Source of the DNA: JBMYYE01 sp049609065
GTDB taxonomy: Bacteria > Pseudomonadota > Alphaproteobacteria > Rhodobacterales > Rhodobacteraceae
NCBI GenBank assembly: GCA_049609065.1
Contig: JBMYYE010000036.1
Coordinates: 1-20,577 of the forward strand
Length of the DNA stretch: 20,577 bases
Direction: 5' to 3'
This document shows, in pieces, positions 7,249-15,892 of the stretch. The notes beneath the pieces are model-generated. The model did not search any database and was not told where the DNA came from. It saw only the letters and a list, made by a program, of their open reading frames with translations. Each line of letters begins with the position of its first letter. The first letter of the stretch is position 1. The translations under genes and the position numbers were made by a program.

Positions 7249-8658
7249 TTAAGCGTCGGGAATAACTTTCCCTGGGTTCATAATATTGTTTGGGTCAAGC
7301 GCGCGCTTGATCTGACGCATTACGCTCAAGGCGACGGGATCTTTGTGCCGCGCCATTGAAGGCTTTTTAGAAAGCCCGATCCCGTGTTCCGCAGAAAACG
7401 TCCCCCCAAGTTCCGCCACCAGATTTTCAACAGCTTCCATCACCTGCGTGTTTAAGGCGGGATCGGAGGAACTTAATGAAGCGGCGTAATGCACATTCCC
7501 ATCACCAAGATGCGCGACATTGACCGTGTAAGCTTGCGGGTCAATTTCCGCAAGCTTTTGGCGCATGCGGTCCATAAAGGTGGCAACTTTTTCCAACGGC
7601 AAGGCAATATCGTTGATGCAAATTGGCATATGGTCAAACATCAATTCGCCCGCCAATTCACGGGCGGCCCAAATTTTTTCGCGCTGATCTTCGTTTTGCG
7701 CCACGATGGCATCAAAAATGTCACCGGCTTCTAACATGTCGCCTAAAATCTCTTCGAGCATGGCTTGAACAGGGAGGCTGCCGTCATCTCTTGGACTGTA
7801 GTCGCGCGGGGCAATGGCGCCAACCTCCACCATGATATTGGTTTCATATTTTGTATCAAATTTGATTGCCAGCTCAGGATGCTGGTGTTCAAGGGCATCC
7901 ATGTAATCGCGGGGCATGTATTCAAAGGCTTCGACGGCGCCGCCTGTCAGGTCTTGGAGTGTGTTGAGAAGGTTGAGCGCCGTTGAAAGGTCTTTGGTCG
8001 CGACCATCGCGGTGGCATAGGCTTTGGGCTTGGGGGCGAGTTTTAATACAGCACCCGTAATGACACCAAGGGTTCCTTCTGCTCCGATAAACAAATCTTT
8101 GAGGTCATAGCCCGAATTGTCTTTGTGCAGCTCGCTCATCAAATTCATGATTTCGCCATTGGGCATCACCACTTCTAACCCAAGACAAAGACCCCGCGTG
8201 TTACCATAGCGTAGCACATTTGATCCGCCCGCATTGGTCGATAAATTTCCGCCAATCATCGCGGATCCCCGCGCGCCAAAGGTCAGGGGAAAAATCAAAT
8301 CATGTTCGGCGGCTTTGGCGTGTAAATCCGCCAAGATAACACCAGCTTCGACAATGGCGATTTTTGCCTCTGGGCGGATGGCTTTGATCTTATTCATGCG
8401 TTCCATTGACAAGACAATGGCCCCGTCCGCTTTGGTGCCTCCTGCCAGGCTGGTATTGCCTGACATTGGAACGACTGGTGTGTGATGCGTGTTGGCAAGC
8501 ATAAGAATGCGGCTAACGTCATGGCTGGTGCGCGGCTTAACAACGGCCAGCGGAGTAAAGGGGTATTTTCCGAGCCAGTCTTGGCTGTATTTTTCAATAT
8601 CATGGGTGAAAACAGTGTCGTCAGGGAGGATCTCGCGAAGGGTATCAAGTAACGTCAT
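7249..8658 (-). CDS. FAD-linked 2-hydroxyacid dehydrogenase (GlcD / D-lactate dehydrogenase / D-2-hydroxyglutarate dehydrogenase family)
   Basis: Flavoprotein expected to oxidise a D-2-hydroxyacid (lactate, glycolate or 2-hydroxyglutarate) to the 2-oxoacid, passing electrons to a carrier such as a quinone or ETF. From the ATG at 8658 it has 469 residues. The N-terminal FAD_binding_4 domain shows VVPMSGNTSLAGG, GGNLSTNAGGSNVLRYG and LFIGAEGTLGVIT. The C-terminal FAD-oxidase_C domain shows AHLGDGNVHY and SAEHGIG, whose His and Glu form the metal and substrate site in D2HGDH-type enzymes. Substrate cannot be told from sequence. Longer starts at 8715 and 8685 exist, but AAGGA at 8666-8670 with a 7-base spacer picks 8658. 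It lies 60 bases downstream of the last flagellar-block gene on the same strand, so read-through is possible, though no functional link is evident. Confidence 0.92.
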   Translation of the reverse strand: MTLLDTLREILPDDTVFTHDIEKYSQDWLGKYPFTPLAVVKPRTSHDVSRILMLANTHHTPVVPMSGNTSLAGGTKADGAIVLSMERMNKIKAIRPEAKIAIVEAGVILADLHAKAAEHDLIFPLTFGARGSAMIGGNLSTNAGGSNVLRYGNTRGLCLGLEVVMPNGEIMNLMSELHKDNSGYDLKDLFIGAEGTLGVITGAVLKLAPKPKAYATAMVATKDLSTALNLLNTLQDLTGGAVEAFEYMPRDYMDALEHQHPELAIKFDTKYETNIMVEVGAIAPRDYSPRDDGSLPVQAMLEEILGDMLEAGDIFDAIVAQNEDQREKIWAARELAGELMFDHMPICINDIALPLEKVATFMDRMRQKLAEIDPQAYTVNVAHLGDGNVHYAASLSSSDPALNTQVMEAVENLVAELGGTFSAEHGIGLSKKPSMARHKDPVALSVMRQIKRALDPNNIMNPGKVIPDA

Positions 8659-8718
8659 CTGGTTTTCCTTTTCATATGTGACCATGTCATGGACTGAAAA
8701 AGGGCGCAAGATCATGCG

Positions 8719-9093
8719 TTAAGGTATAAATTTTCGCCGCGCCTTTTGGCGTTCTTTATGGGCTGCAAGCTCCATCTTTTTTTGTAAAGTTATATGTTGG
8801 CCCGTCGCCTTTTTTAGGCTTTCTTTTTGCCCCTCGATTTGTACCAGAAGCTCCGCGCGCGTCATGTTGAGGCGTGTGATCTCTTGTGTGGTCCAAACCT
8901 GCACCCTTTGATGATTTAGTTCAAGCGCGGCATCAATACTGTCGTTCGAACTGCGGCGTCGCGCACTGTCACGGTGGCGGTTTATTTCGGCGCATAGGGC
9001 CGTATCTTGAGCCATTAAATGTGACAGTTGAAATTGTTCGCGGGTAACCACATCAGACAAATACGACAGAAGATCCTTTAGGTTGGATGTCAT
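8719..9093 (-). CDS. Small coiled-coil protein at the end of the flhA-fliR-flhB operon (possible FliJ-like export factor)
   Basis: A 124-residue, highly charged protein, predicted mostly helical, with no signal peptide or membrane segment. Regions around residues 22-60 and 65-118 look like antiparallel coiled coil (many Gln, Glu, Lys, Arg in heptads), ending in a basic tail (KERQKARRKF). Its ATG overlaps the flhB stop (ATGA, 4 bases), so it is translationally coupled to the export gate gene. Size, helicity and position resemble FliJ, the coiled-coil stalk between the FliI ATPase and FlhA, but no diagnostic motif is visible and FliJ usually follows fliI. It could instead be a lineage-specific flagellar protein. 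The gene is real by coupling and clean frame; the function is inference. Confidence 0.6.
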   Translation of the reverse strand: MTSNLKDLLSYLSDVVTREQFQLSHLMAQDTALCAEINRHRDSARRRSSNDSIDAALELNHQRVQVWTTQEITRLNMTRAELLVQIEGQKESLKKATGQHITLQKKMELAAHKERQKARRKFIP

Positions 9094-10166
9094 TTTCGTG
9101 GGGCTTTCTTGCGCATGCTTTCAGCGAAACGGATTGCCACGGCCACGGCTTGGTAGTGATCGGGTTGGATAGGCTGATTGAGTTCAACGGATGCGTGTAA
9201 GGCCCGTGCCGTTGGTGGGTCGCTATGGATGGGAACGCCGTATTCGGAGGCGACTTCGCGAATTTTTAGGGCGATTTCATCGGTGCCTTTGGCGACGCAT
9301 ATGGGGGCAGAGCCAGCGGTCCGATCCCATTTTAACGCGACAGCGAAATGGGTTGGATTTACAATGATGACATCGGCGCTTGGCACTTCAGCGAGCATTT
9401 GATTTGTTGCAATTTCATACCCTTTTTGGCGCCTTTGTTGTTTGATATGCGGGTCGCCCTCTTGTTGTTTCATTTCATCTTTGAGCTCTTTGTGGGACAT
9501 ACGATTTTTACGCATATGTTCCTTATACTGCCAAAGATAGTCGAGGCCGCCGATCACCACCGTAATGAGAAAGGCCAGCAGGAAAAACTCCAACATCATA
9601 TCAAGTAATATGAGGATTCCTTGTCGGCTTCCAATATGCATGGTTTCGGTAATTTCGGGCAATTTTCCAAGGACAAAAACCCAAAGGAGCGCAGCAAACA
9701 AAATCAACTTGCCTGTGCTCTTGCTGAATTCAAAGAGCCCAGAACGCCCAAATTTGTTCTTTGCATTTTTCAAAATGGAAATGCGAGACAGTTTCGGCTG
9801 GAGCTTTGATGGGACAAAAATGATGACGCGTTTTACGGCTAAAACCAATAGTACAAGGACCGCGGGCCCCATGAACCACGCCGCGAGAGCCATAATGATG
9901 GAGAACAAAAGACCGGACCAAAGCGCCGTGGCAGTGCCATCAAAAAGCCGTGTAGACAAGCGATCGGATTGTTCGAGCATCCCCGCGAGAAGAGATCCGG
10001 CATCAGATAGGGACTGAGCGCCCATTGTGAAGGCGATGAGAATAAGACCTGCATAGCTTGCTGCGGTGGTGAGATCCGTTGACTTTGGAACTTCGCCTTT
10101 TTTGCGCGCATCTTCGAGTTTCTTGGGGCTGGGTTCGTGTTGCTTGTCTTCGTCTTCTTCTGACAT
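9090..10166 (-). CDS. flhB: Flagellar type III export gate protein FlhB
   Basis: Inner-membrane part of the flagellar export gate and the substrate-specificity switch between rod/hook and filament export. The chain has 358 residues. The N-terminus has the typical charged stretch (PSPKKLEDARKKGEVPKS), followed by four membrane segments between about 30 and 210. The cytoplasmic domain carries the self-cleavage site N270-P-T-H273, close to N269 of Salmonella FlhB, and continues with HFAVAL and the VPIHSDPPTARALH block. The start overlaps the fliR stop by one base, and its stop overlaps the next gene by four. All catalytic features look intact. Confidence 0.97.
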   Translation of the reverse strand: MSEEDEDKQHEPSPKKLEDARKKGEVPKSTDLTTAASYAGLILIAFTMGAQSLSDAGSLLAGMLEQSDRLSTRLFDGTATALWSGLLFSIIMALAAWFMGPAVLVLLVLAVKRVIIFVPSKLQPKLSRISILKNAKNKFGRSGLFEFSKSTGKLILFAALLWVFVLGKLPEITETMHIGSRQGILILLDMMLEFFLLAFLITVVIGGLDYLWQYKEHMRKNRMSHKELKDEMKQQEGDPHIKQQRRQKGYEIATNQMLAEVPSADVIIVNPTHFAVALKWDRTAGSAPICVAKGTDEIALKIREVASEYGVPIHSDPPTARALHASVELNQPIQPDHYQAVAVAIRFAESMRKKAPRK

Positions 10167-10927
10167 CAGAAGACCTCAAACGGGAGTTGAAGATAACTGT
10201 AGAAGGCTTGATACCAAACATTTAAAATGAGCGGCAAGATCAAAAAGAGGATGACCAATCCTCCAAGTGTGATGGCCGGTGCCCCGACAAAAGCCACCAT
10301 AAGTTGTGGCATGGCTTTGTTGATTATCCCAAGCGCAAGGTTGTAGATGAGGGCCGCAATTAGAAATGGCAAAGAGAGCGTGAAGGCGATCTCAAACGTT
10401 AAAAGCACATGTGCAACGCTCAGCTCACCAAGTGTTTCGGGGCTTGGAAATACGCCGATTGGGAACAGGGTGTAGGACTTCACCAAGGCACCGATAAAGT
10501 CGATGTGGATGCCTGATAAGGCTGCAAGCGCCATGCCAGCCATGATGATCAAGTTCCCAACCGCGGGTTGCGGATCAACAGTCGGCCCGCCAAAAATTTG
10601 CGAAAGCGAAGAGGATTGCGCAATGATCGTCCCCGCAATTTGGAGGGCGAAGTAAAACGCGCGAAAAAATGCGCCAATAGCCAGCCCATTCACGGCCTCA
10701 GCACCAAATGTAATAAGAGGAACTGGCGCAACCTCGGTTGCGGGGATAATCGGAAATATGAGGAAGGCGAACGCCACAGCCAAGGCCAATCGCACACGCA
10801 CAGAAATGGCCTGTTGGCCAAATATAGGCATAAGCGCCATGACCGCCCCCATGCGAAAAAAGAGGGCAATGAAATGTACCACAATTTCCGTGCTGGTCGA
10901 TGTGATGGATGCTAAATCATTGATCAT
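10166..10927 (-). CDS. fliR: Flagellar biosynthesis protein FliR
   Basis: Integral membrane subunit of the FliPQR export-gate pore. The 253 residues are almost wholly hydrophobic with about six membrane segments. Recognisable blocks include FFRMGAVMALMPIFG near the N-terminus, EAVNGLAIGAFFRAFYFALQIAG in the middle, and FEIAFTLSLPFLIAALIYNLALG with NKAMPQL-VAFVGAPAI towards the C-terminus. The ATG overlaps the flhA stop (ATGA) and its TGA overlaps the flhB ATG (TGATG), so the three export-gate proteins should be made in a fixed order by coupled translation. fliP and fliQ are not in this window. Confidence 0.96.
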   Translation of the reverse strand: MINDLASITSTSTEIVVHFIALFFRMGAVMALMPIFGQQAISVRVRLALAVAFAFLIFPIIPATEVAPVPLITFGAEAVNGLAIGAFFRAFYFALQIAGTIIAQSSSLSQIFGGPTVDPQPAVGNLIIMAGMALAALSGIHIDFIGALVKSYTLFPIGVFPSPETLGELSVAHVLLTFEIAFTLSLPFLIAALIYNLALGIINKAMPQLMVAFVGAPAITLGGLVILFLILPLILNVWYQAFYSYLQLPFEVF

Positions 10928-13011
10928 ATTGGCACCATGCCAATCAAGGATGGCTGGGCGTGCGTGCCAATTTCTTCATAAGATAAAACGGGTGTTGATA
11001 TGCCTTTCGCCGCAAGGATCGTGCGCAAAAACCGCCGCCATTTTCGGGCAGTGACGAGCGCGGGGCTGTTTCCTGCTTCGGCGGCTTTTGTAATGCGCTC
11101 TGCAATATTTGTGGTAAGAAGATTAAAATCATCAGGAGGGAGGGCCACATCTTGGGCTCCTTGAAGCCCCTCAATGGCATATTGTTCGAATTTATGATCC
11201 CATTCGGGGGCAAGCTGCACCAGCGGCAAGGTGTTGTCTGATCGCTTTAATGCCGCCACGATTTGAAAGCTTAGTTTCTGGCGTACATGTTCGCAGATGT
11301 CTTCAGCGGCGCTATAAAATTGGCGTCCTTCTGCTGTTGCTTCTAAAATGAGAGACAGATTTCGCACGCTTATTTGTTCCTCCAAGAGGAGCTTAAGGAT
11401 GGTTTGCAGGAGGCTGAGCGTAATTTGATCTGGGATAATGTCCGTTAAAACGCGTTTGTTGGCTTCGGAGCGGATTGGGTCGCTTAGGTTTGTGAATTCT
11501 TCAAGAAGGCGATTGATTGATTTTTGGGTCATGAGGCGTGAAAGATTTTTCTTAATCACTTCGAGTAAATGCGTCGCCAAAACCTCAGCTGGGTTCACCG
11601 TTGTCACACCCGAAAGCTGTGCTGATTCTTGTGCATCAAGTGAAATCCAACGGGCAGGGGCCCCGTAAACGGGTTCAGCGACATCCGTACCTGATGGGAC
11701 GTTTTGCGCATCATCAGGTAGGAGGGCCAAAATGTGGTTGGGTTGCAAAACATCTGTGGCCTGCTCAACGCCCAAAATATCAATGGCATATTGCCCTGAA
11801 GCGAGGGCATCTTCGTCGGTGAGACGAATTTCAGGTAAGATCACGCCGTATTGTGTTGCTATATGTTTACGCATGTTTTCGATGCGTGCGTCCAAACCCG
11901 TCGCAGGATCAAGGATCATGGCAATAAGGTCTGGGGAAAATTTGACATGAATGTCGTCTAAATCAAGGACATCCCCCATAGTGTCTTGGGCTGGTGTCGT
12001 TTTTGGTTGCGCATCATCGGTAAGTGAGATTTCGAGCACTTGTTTTTTACGAACCCCCCAAAATGCAGCGGTTCCAGTTAGGGCAGACCCTATTAAAAAC
12101 GGAATGAAGGGAAGCCCTGGAACCAATGCAAAAAAGAACAACAAAACGGCCACAGTTCCAAGGGCAAGCGGATAGCGCCCAAGTTGGGCAAACAGTGCCA
12201 AATCGGCGGATCCAGAGGCCCCGCCCCGTGCCAATAACAGAGCCGACGCGATTGAGATGATGACGGCTGGAATTTGCGACACCAAGCCATCACCAACGGT
12301 TAAAATGGCGTATGTTTCAAAAGCAGTTGCAAATGGCATGTTGTGCACGGCAACGCCAATGACCAGTCCCATGACAAGGTTGAGTAGAGTAATAAGAAGC
12401 CCTGCAATTGCGTCGCCTTTCACAAATTTTGAAGCCCCATCGAGGGATCCAAAAAATGTGGTTTCGTTTTGTTCGGTTTCACGTCTTGATTTGGCCTCTT
12501 CGTGGTTGATTGCGCCTGCGGACATGTCGCTGTCAATTGCGAGCTGTTTTCCGGGCATTCCATCGAGTGCAAACCGAGCGCCAACTTCTGCCATTCGGGC
12601 GGCCCCTTTGGTGATGACAATGAAATTCACGATGAGCAAAACACCAAAGACCACAAGCCCGATGAGGATACTGCCCCCCATGATGAAGTTTGCAAAGCCT
12701 TCGATCACATTGCCAGCGGCTGCCGTTCCGGTATGGCCTTGTCCGATTATCAGTTTGGTCGAGGATACATTCAACGACAATCGTAGCATAAGAGACGCAA
12801 GAAGAATGGTCGGGAACGTTGAAAAATCAAGCGGGCGTTCAATGAAAAGTGTGATGGTAAACATCAATATGGCAAGCGCAAAAGAGGCCGACAGGCCGAG
12901 GTCTAATATCCATGCAGGCATTGGCAAAATCATCATGATGATGATTGCCATAAGCGCGACAGCCAAAAGAACTGTTGGCTGAAACAGCGCACTTTGTGAA
13001 ATGGCTTTCAT
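10924..13011 (-). CDS. flhA: Flagellar type III export gate protein FlhA
   Basis: Large export-gate subunit: an ion-conducting membrane domain plus a cytoplasmic ring that docks export chaperones. The 695 residues match the family. About eight membrane segments lie within residues 12-310. The conserved cytoplasmic loop has the FHIPEP-family signature (GARFALDGMPGKQLAID, about residues 145-160). The C-terminal domain after about 350 shows DPATGLDARIENMRKHI, the LLEEQISVRNL block and a final basic patch (ARKWRRFLRTIL). It starts 2 bases after the transglycosylase stop and overlaps fliR by four bases at its end. Confidence 0.98.
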   Translation of the reverse strand: MKAISQSALFQPTVLLAVALMAIIIMMILPMPAWILDLGLSASFALAILMFTITLFIERPLDFSTFPTILLASLMLRLSLNVSSTKLIIGQGHTGTAAAGNVIEGFANFIMGGSILIGLVVFGVLLIVNFIVITKGAARMAEVGARFALDGMPGKQLAIDSDMSAGAINHEEAKSRRETEQNETTFFGSLDGASKFVKGDAIAGLLITLLNLVMGLVIGVAVHNMPFATAFETYAILTVGDGLVSQIPAVIISIASALLLARGGASGSADLALFAQLGRYPLALGTVAVLLFFFALVPGLPFIPFLIGSALTGTAAFWGVRKKQVLEISLTDDAQPKTTPAQDTMGDVLDLDDIHVKFSPDLIAMILDPATGLDARIENMRKHIATQYGVILPEIRLTDEDALASGQYAIDILGVEQATDVLQPNHILALLPDDAQNVPSGTDVAEPVYGAPARWISLDAQESAQLSGVTTVNPAEVLATHLLEVIKKNLSRLMTQKSINRLLEEFTNLSDPIRSEANKRVLTDIIPDQITLSLLQTILKLLLEEQISVRNLSLILEATAEGRQFYSAAEDICEHVRQKLSFQIVAALKRSDNTLPLVQLAPEWDHKFEQYAIEGLQGAQDVALPPDDFNLLTTNIAERITKAAEAGNSPALVTARKWRRFLRTILAAKGISTPVLSYEEIGTHAQPSLIGMVPI

Positions 13012-13013
13012 GT

Positions 13014-13733
13014 TTATCTTTCCGGCGCAAAAAAGGCTTGGGGCGGGATTGCGTGATTTGACGGCACAAGAGATCCAAGGGACATACGCCGCCGTGTTGT
13101 GGCCAGAAACGGGTGATGGTGGAGGTGCTGCATTTCAATCGCATGTGATACACGTGGCGCAGATGATCCAATACGTTCAGCCGTTTTGCGTGAGTAGCCA
13201 AGGGCATTTTTAAATCGCGCGATGTATTTTGTTGCATGTTTAAGCGTTCTGGAGTGGTAGGCTCCGACTGCTTTTTCCCATGATCCAAATTCAAGGTAGA
13301 GCGATTTGAGAAAACGCGCGGCATATAATGCATTTTTTTCGGGATCGAATATCTCCTCTAAGGATGAGAACCCAGTGTGGTGCCAGCGGTAGTTGATTTG
13401 GAAACAGCCACTGTCGAAATTGCGTTTGCCGTCCTCTAGTAGGGATTGGGCAAAGGAAATGGCGGCGTGTTTCGTGTCAAACCAATAGCCCTTTCCACGC
13501 CAATTTATGACCCATGGTGCGCTTACTATTTGATTGCCTTTCTTGGTTCCAGATTCGATGTGAGCAACAGCAATTAGGACATGATTGGGAATGGTTAAGG
13601 TTTGTGCCGCAATAGCTGCGGCTTCCTCACATAAAAGCTGAGGCTTTTGGGCTTTTGCAGGCAAGGGCAGGGCGCACATGACGAGAAGAGCCAAGACGAA
13701 CTTGTAAAATAGAACTGTATTATTTTTATTCAT
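13014..13733 (-). CDS. Periplasmic lytic transglycosylase (SLT domain), SltF-like, in the flagellar operon
   Basis: Probably cleaves peptidoglycan glycan strands in the periplasm to let the flagellar rod through. The 239-residue precursor has a signal peptide (hydrophobic core 8-24, AKA before Q29). The SLT domain shows the catalytic Glu in AVAHIES (E60), then GCFQINYRWH, the AARFLKSLY block and the AVGAYHS block, in the normal order. In Rhodobacter sphaeroides a flagellar transglycosylase, SltF, does this job apart from FlgJ; equating this gene with it is inference from context and size. The C-terminal tail, about 45 residues after the domain, is His- and Arg-rich (HLHHH) and looks disordered. 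It lies 2 bases before flhA and 59 bases after the large periplasmic protein gene. Confidence 0.88.
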   Translation of the reverse strand: MNKNNTVLFYKFVLALLVMCALPLPAKAQKPQLLCEEAAAIAAQTLTIPNHVLIAVAHIESGTKKGNQIVSAPWVINWRGKGYWFDTKHAAISFAQSLLEDGKRNFDSGCFQINYRWHHTGFSSLEEIFDPEKNALYAARFLKSLYLEFGSWEKAVGAYHSRTLKHATKYIARFKNALGYSRKTAERIGSSAPRVSHAIEMQHLHHHPFLATTRRRMSLGSLVPSNHAIPPQAFFAPER

Positions 13734-13792
13734 CTGAAGTCCATTTTTAGATAAACACAGAAGAACAAAAAATGATTAAATTTTATCAAAGA

Positions 13793-15892
13793 TTAGTTGT
13801 GAGATGGGCTTTTTATTTCATCTAAAAGTGAATTAATTTTGCGGCTAATCTCTGCTGCCCTTCGCCGTGCGGTTGCCGCTTGATTGATTAGAGAATCTGA
13901 AGAGGCCAACTGTGGGCTATTGGTTTGTGGGGGCGTGGACATCTCATGAATAATGCTGTCGAGTATTGGGCTATCTTGTGAGAGTGTGAAGTTTTTTGCC
14001 CGCCATGCATCTTGTTGCATTCTTTGGGGGTCTTCCAGCTTTTGGCTAAGCTTTCTTGCATCTTCATAGCGCCCCAATCGACGTAACGCAGTTTGCCGAA
14101 TTTCGTCTGAAATGCTGTCATTTAAGAGCGTAATAGTTTGTAAAGCCTCTGCAGGTTTTCCTTCTTTAACCGCTATTCGTGCCTGCAATTGTTTCGCACG
14201 CGCATCATTGCGCATGTCTTGGGGGATGAATGCCTTTGCGTGTGTATGTAGGCCGTTTTTTTCTAACCGTTCCGCCAGTTGAAACTTTAGCTCTGTCGCA
14301 ATCGCAAGCGATTTTATTTTGTCGAAATGCGACAGGGCCGTTTCGACAAACAGGGCATCGCTTTTGGTGGTCAGCAATGTGTTCACAAGTGGTAGCCACA
14401 GTTCTTGAATGTTCGTATCTGAAACGGGAAATGGGCTCAGGGCATTGATTGCCTCGGTGAAGTTGTCTTGTTTGATAAATAAAAATGCTTTGAGTTCTGC
14501 TAAATCGGCTTCTTGGTCGGTCCCTTTGTATTCGCGCTCTAGAGATTCGATCCATTGGATATCTGAATTTTGCGGGGTGTAGCTGTCTGCGATTTTGGCG
14601 CGTAAAATTTTTGTGGCTGCGATGGGGGCATGCTCTGTGTCTTGTGTCAGCATGGCTTGGAGCTGCGCTGTATTCGCATCATTTATTGAGGCCGCGCCAT
14701 CGCGAGACAAAATATGCGTCACTGTTGCGACATAGTTTTGTCCACCATAGGCGTTTAACTGCGCGATGAGCTGGTTTTCGGTTAGCCTTTTTAAATGTGG
14801 CGGTAGACTGGAAAAAGTACGTAAAATCGCGCGGAAGTTTGGATCAAGGGTTGGATCTTTCTTGCGGGCCCCAAGAAAGGTCCAAAATGCAGCATATCCA
14901 TTACAAGTGATTTGACTTTCTAATGCATCAAGCGTGGGTTTCCCATCCATGATTAGCGCAACTTGCGTAAGAGGTGTGAAGCGTTCTTTTGAGGCGCTAA
15001 AACTTTGCAAAATTTGAAGGGCTTCAGCGCCATAGCCTGCATAAAGATATGCCTTAACCAATGACATAAGGAATTGTTCATTTGGGTTGTCGAATTCCCC
15101 GATCAGCATTGATTTTGTTTGAAAAATTTTTGCGGCGGGTGCTTCGGGTGTGCCCCAGTTTTGGATGTCGAGTGAAGTATCTTTAATACATGTAGGCGCA
15201 AATGTATTGCTAAGGGGCTGTGATGAGGAGCGAGGAGAAATAGGCACATGGCTCTTGATACGTGTGCTCGACGGAGGAGGCATATTGGAAGAGGGTTTGC
15301 TCGAAGGTGAAGCGTTTTTGGGGGAAAGGTTAATCATGCCTTCAGCGGCAGCGTGCGAAAGAGCCGCAATGAATTTTTCTTTCAGTTCCTCCTCATGTGC
15401 GGTTTGTACATTTTCTTTGCCAATTGTGTCGGCGCTTTTGGTAAATGTAGTTGATGGCGGAAGCGTTGGCTTGATGCGATTTAGGGCTGGCGGTATTGGA
15501 GGAAGGCTTACTAACGGTTGGGTGTTTTTCGCTGGAATGATGGATTTTGGTGGAAAAAAATCTACGAAAAAAAGTGTTTCACTTTCTTTTCCCACGCGGC
15601 CTTCACACGTGCAGTTGAGGTCTATAATGATCTTATCGGATGTTGTTGAAAGTTGTTTAATACGATCTGTGGTTAATCGATCAAAGGCCTGTTCTTTCTG
15701 GATTTTGTGTGGGCCGTTTTCAAATAGTATTTCAAAACGGCGGCCATCTAAGCGGCTCTTTAAAGTGAGGGCATCTTGAGCGTCAAATGTCAGGCGCGTG
15801 AAATCTGGGTGCTCCCCGCCACGGACGGTAATTTCACTTCCTGTTGCAGCAGTTCCAAGTCCTAGTGTGAAAGCGAGGATCAGAAGTTTCAT
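13793..15892 (-). CDS. Large periplasmic repeat protein translationally coupled to motA; putative motility (MotC-like) factor
   Basis: A 699-residue exported protein with no family name I can give firmly. Residues 1-19 are a signal peptide. Residues 20-112 look like a beta-rich domain opening with G25-G-E-H-P-D-F-T-R-L34, a phrase that recalls AMIN-like domains of alphaproteobacterial repeat proteins, with C94 and C96 close together. Residues about 113-240 are a Pro/Ser-rich linker. From about 255 the chain is all helical, with alternating Ala/Leu patterns like TPR or SEL1 repeats (for example LVKAYLYAGYGAEALQIL). It ends in a short charged coiled coil. Its ATG overlaps the motA stop (ATGA). 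In Sinorhizobium, periplasmic MotC is a stator factor whose chaperone is MotE. A MotE-like gene lies just upstream here, so a MotC-like role is a reasonable inference, not a demonstrated homology. Confidence 0.7.
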   Translation of the reverse strand: MKLLILAFTLGLGTAATGSEITVRGGEHPDFTRLTFDAQDALTLKSRLDGRRFEILFENGPHKIQKEQAFDRLTTDRIKQLSTTSDKIIIDLNCTCEGRVGKESETLFFVDFFPPKSIIPAKNTQPLVSLPPIPPALNRIKPTLPPSTTFTKSADTIGKENVQTAHEEELKEKFIAALSHAAAEGMINLSPKNASPSSKPSSNMPPPSSTRIKSHVPISPRSSSQPLSNTFAPTCIKDTSLDIQNWGTPEAPAAKIFQTKSMLIGEFDNPNEQFLMSLVKAYLYAGYGAEALQILQSFSASKERFTPLTQVALIMDGKPTLDALESQITCNGYAAFWTFLGARKKDPTLDPNFRAILRTFSSLPPHLKRLTENQLIAQLNAYGGQNYVATVTHILSRDGAASINDANTAQLQAMLTQDTEHAPIAATKILRAKIADSYTPQNSDIQWIESLEREYKGTDQEADLAELKAFLFIKQDNFTEAINALSPFPVSDTNIQELWLPLVNTLLTTKSDALFVETALSHFDKIKSLAIATELKFQLAERLEKNGLHTHAKAFIPQDMRNDARAKQLQARIAVKEGKPAEALQTITLLNDSISDEIRQTALRRLGRYEDARKLSQKLEDPQRMQQDAWRAKNFTLSQDSPILDSIIHEMSTPPQTNSPQLASSDSLINQAATARRRAAEISRKINSLLDEIKSPSHN

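Noticed and set aside
8659..8715. Longer N-terminus for the FAD-linked dehydrogenase
   Set aside because: No ribosome-binding site before the upstream ATGs, while the ATG at 8658 has AAGGA at 7 bases and matches the family start.
12257..12982. 241-residue plus-strand open frame opposite flhA
   Set aside because: Antisense shadow of the conserved FlhA membrane domain; no ribosome-binding site or recognisable domain.
13773..13788. TGAT...ATCA inverted repeat followed by six T on the minus strand, between the periplasmic protein and transglycosylase genes
   Set aside because: The stem is only A and T with one mismatch and no room for a loop, so a working terminator is unlikely; it may be chance in AT-rich DNA.
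15150..15779. 209-residue plus-strand open frame opposite the large periplasmic protein
   Set aside because: Opposite the signal-bearing, motA-coupled gene; its Gly/Ser/Val-rich content mirrors the Pro/Ser linker on the other strand.
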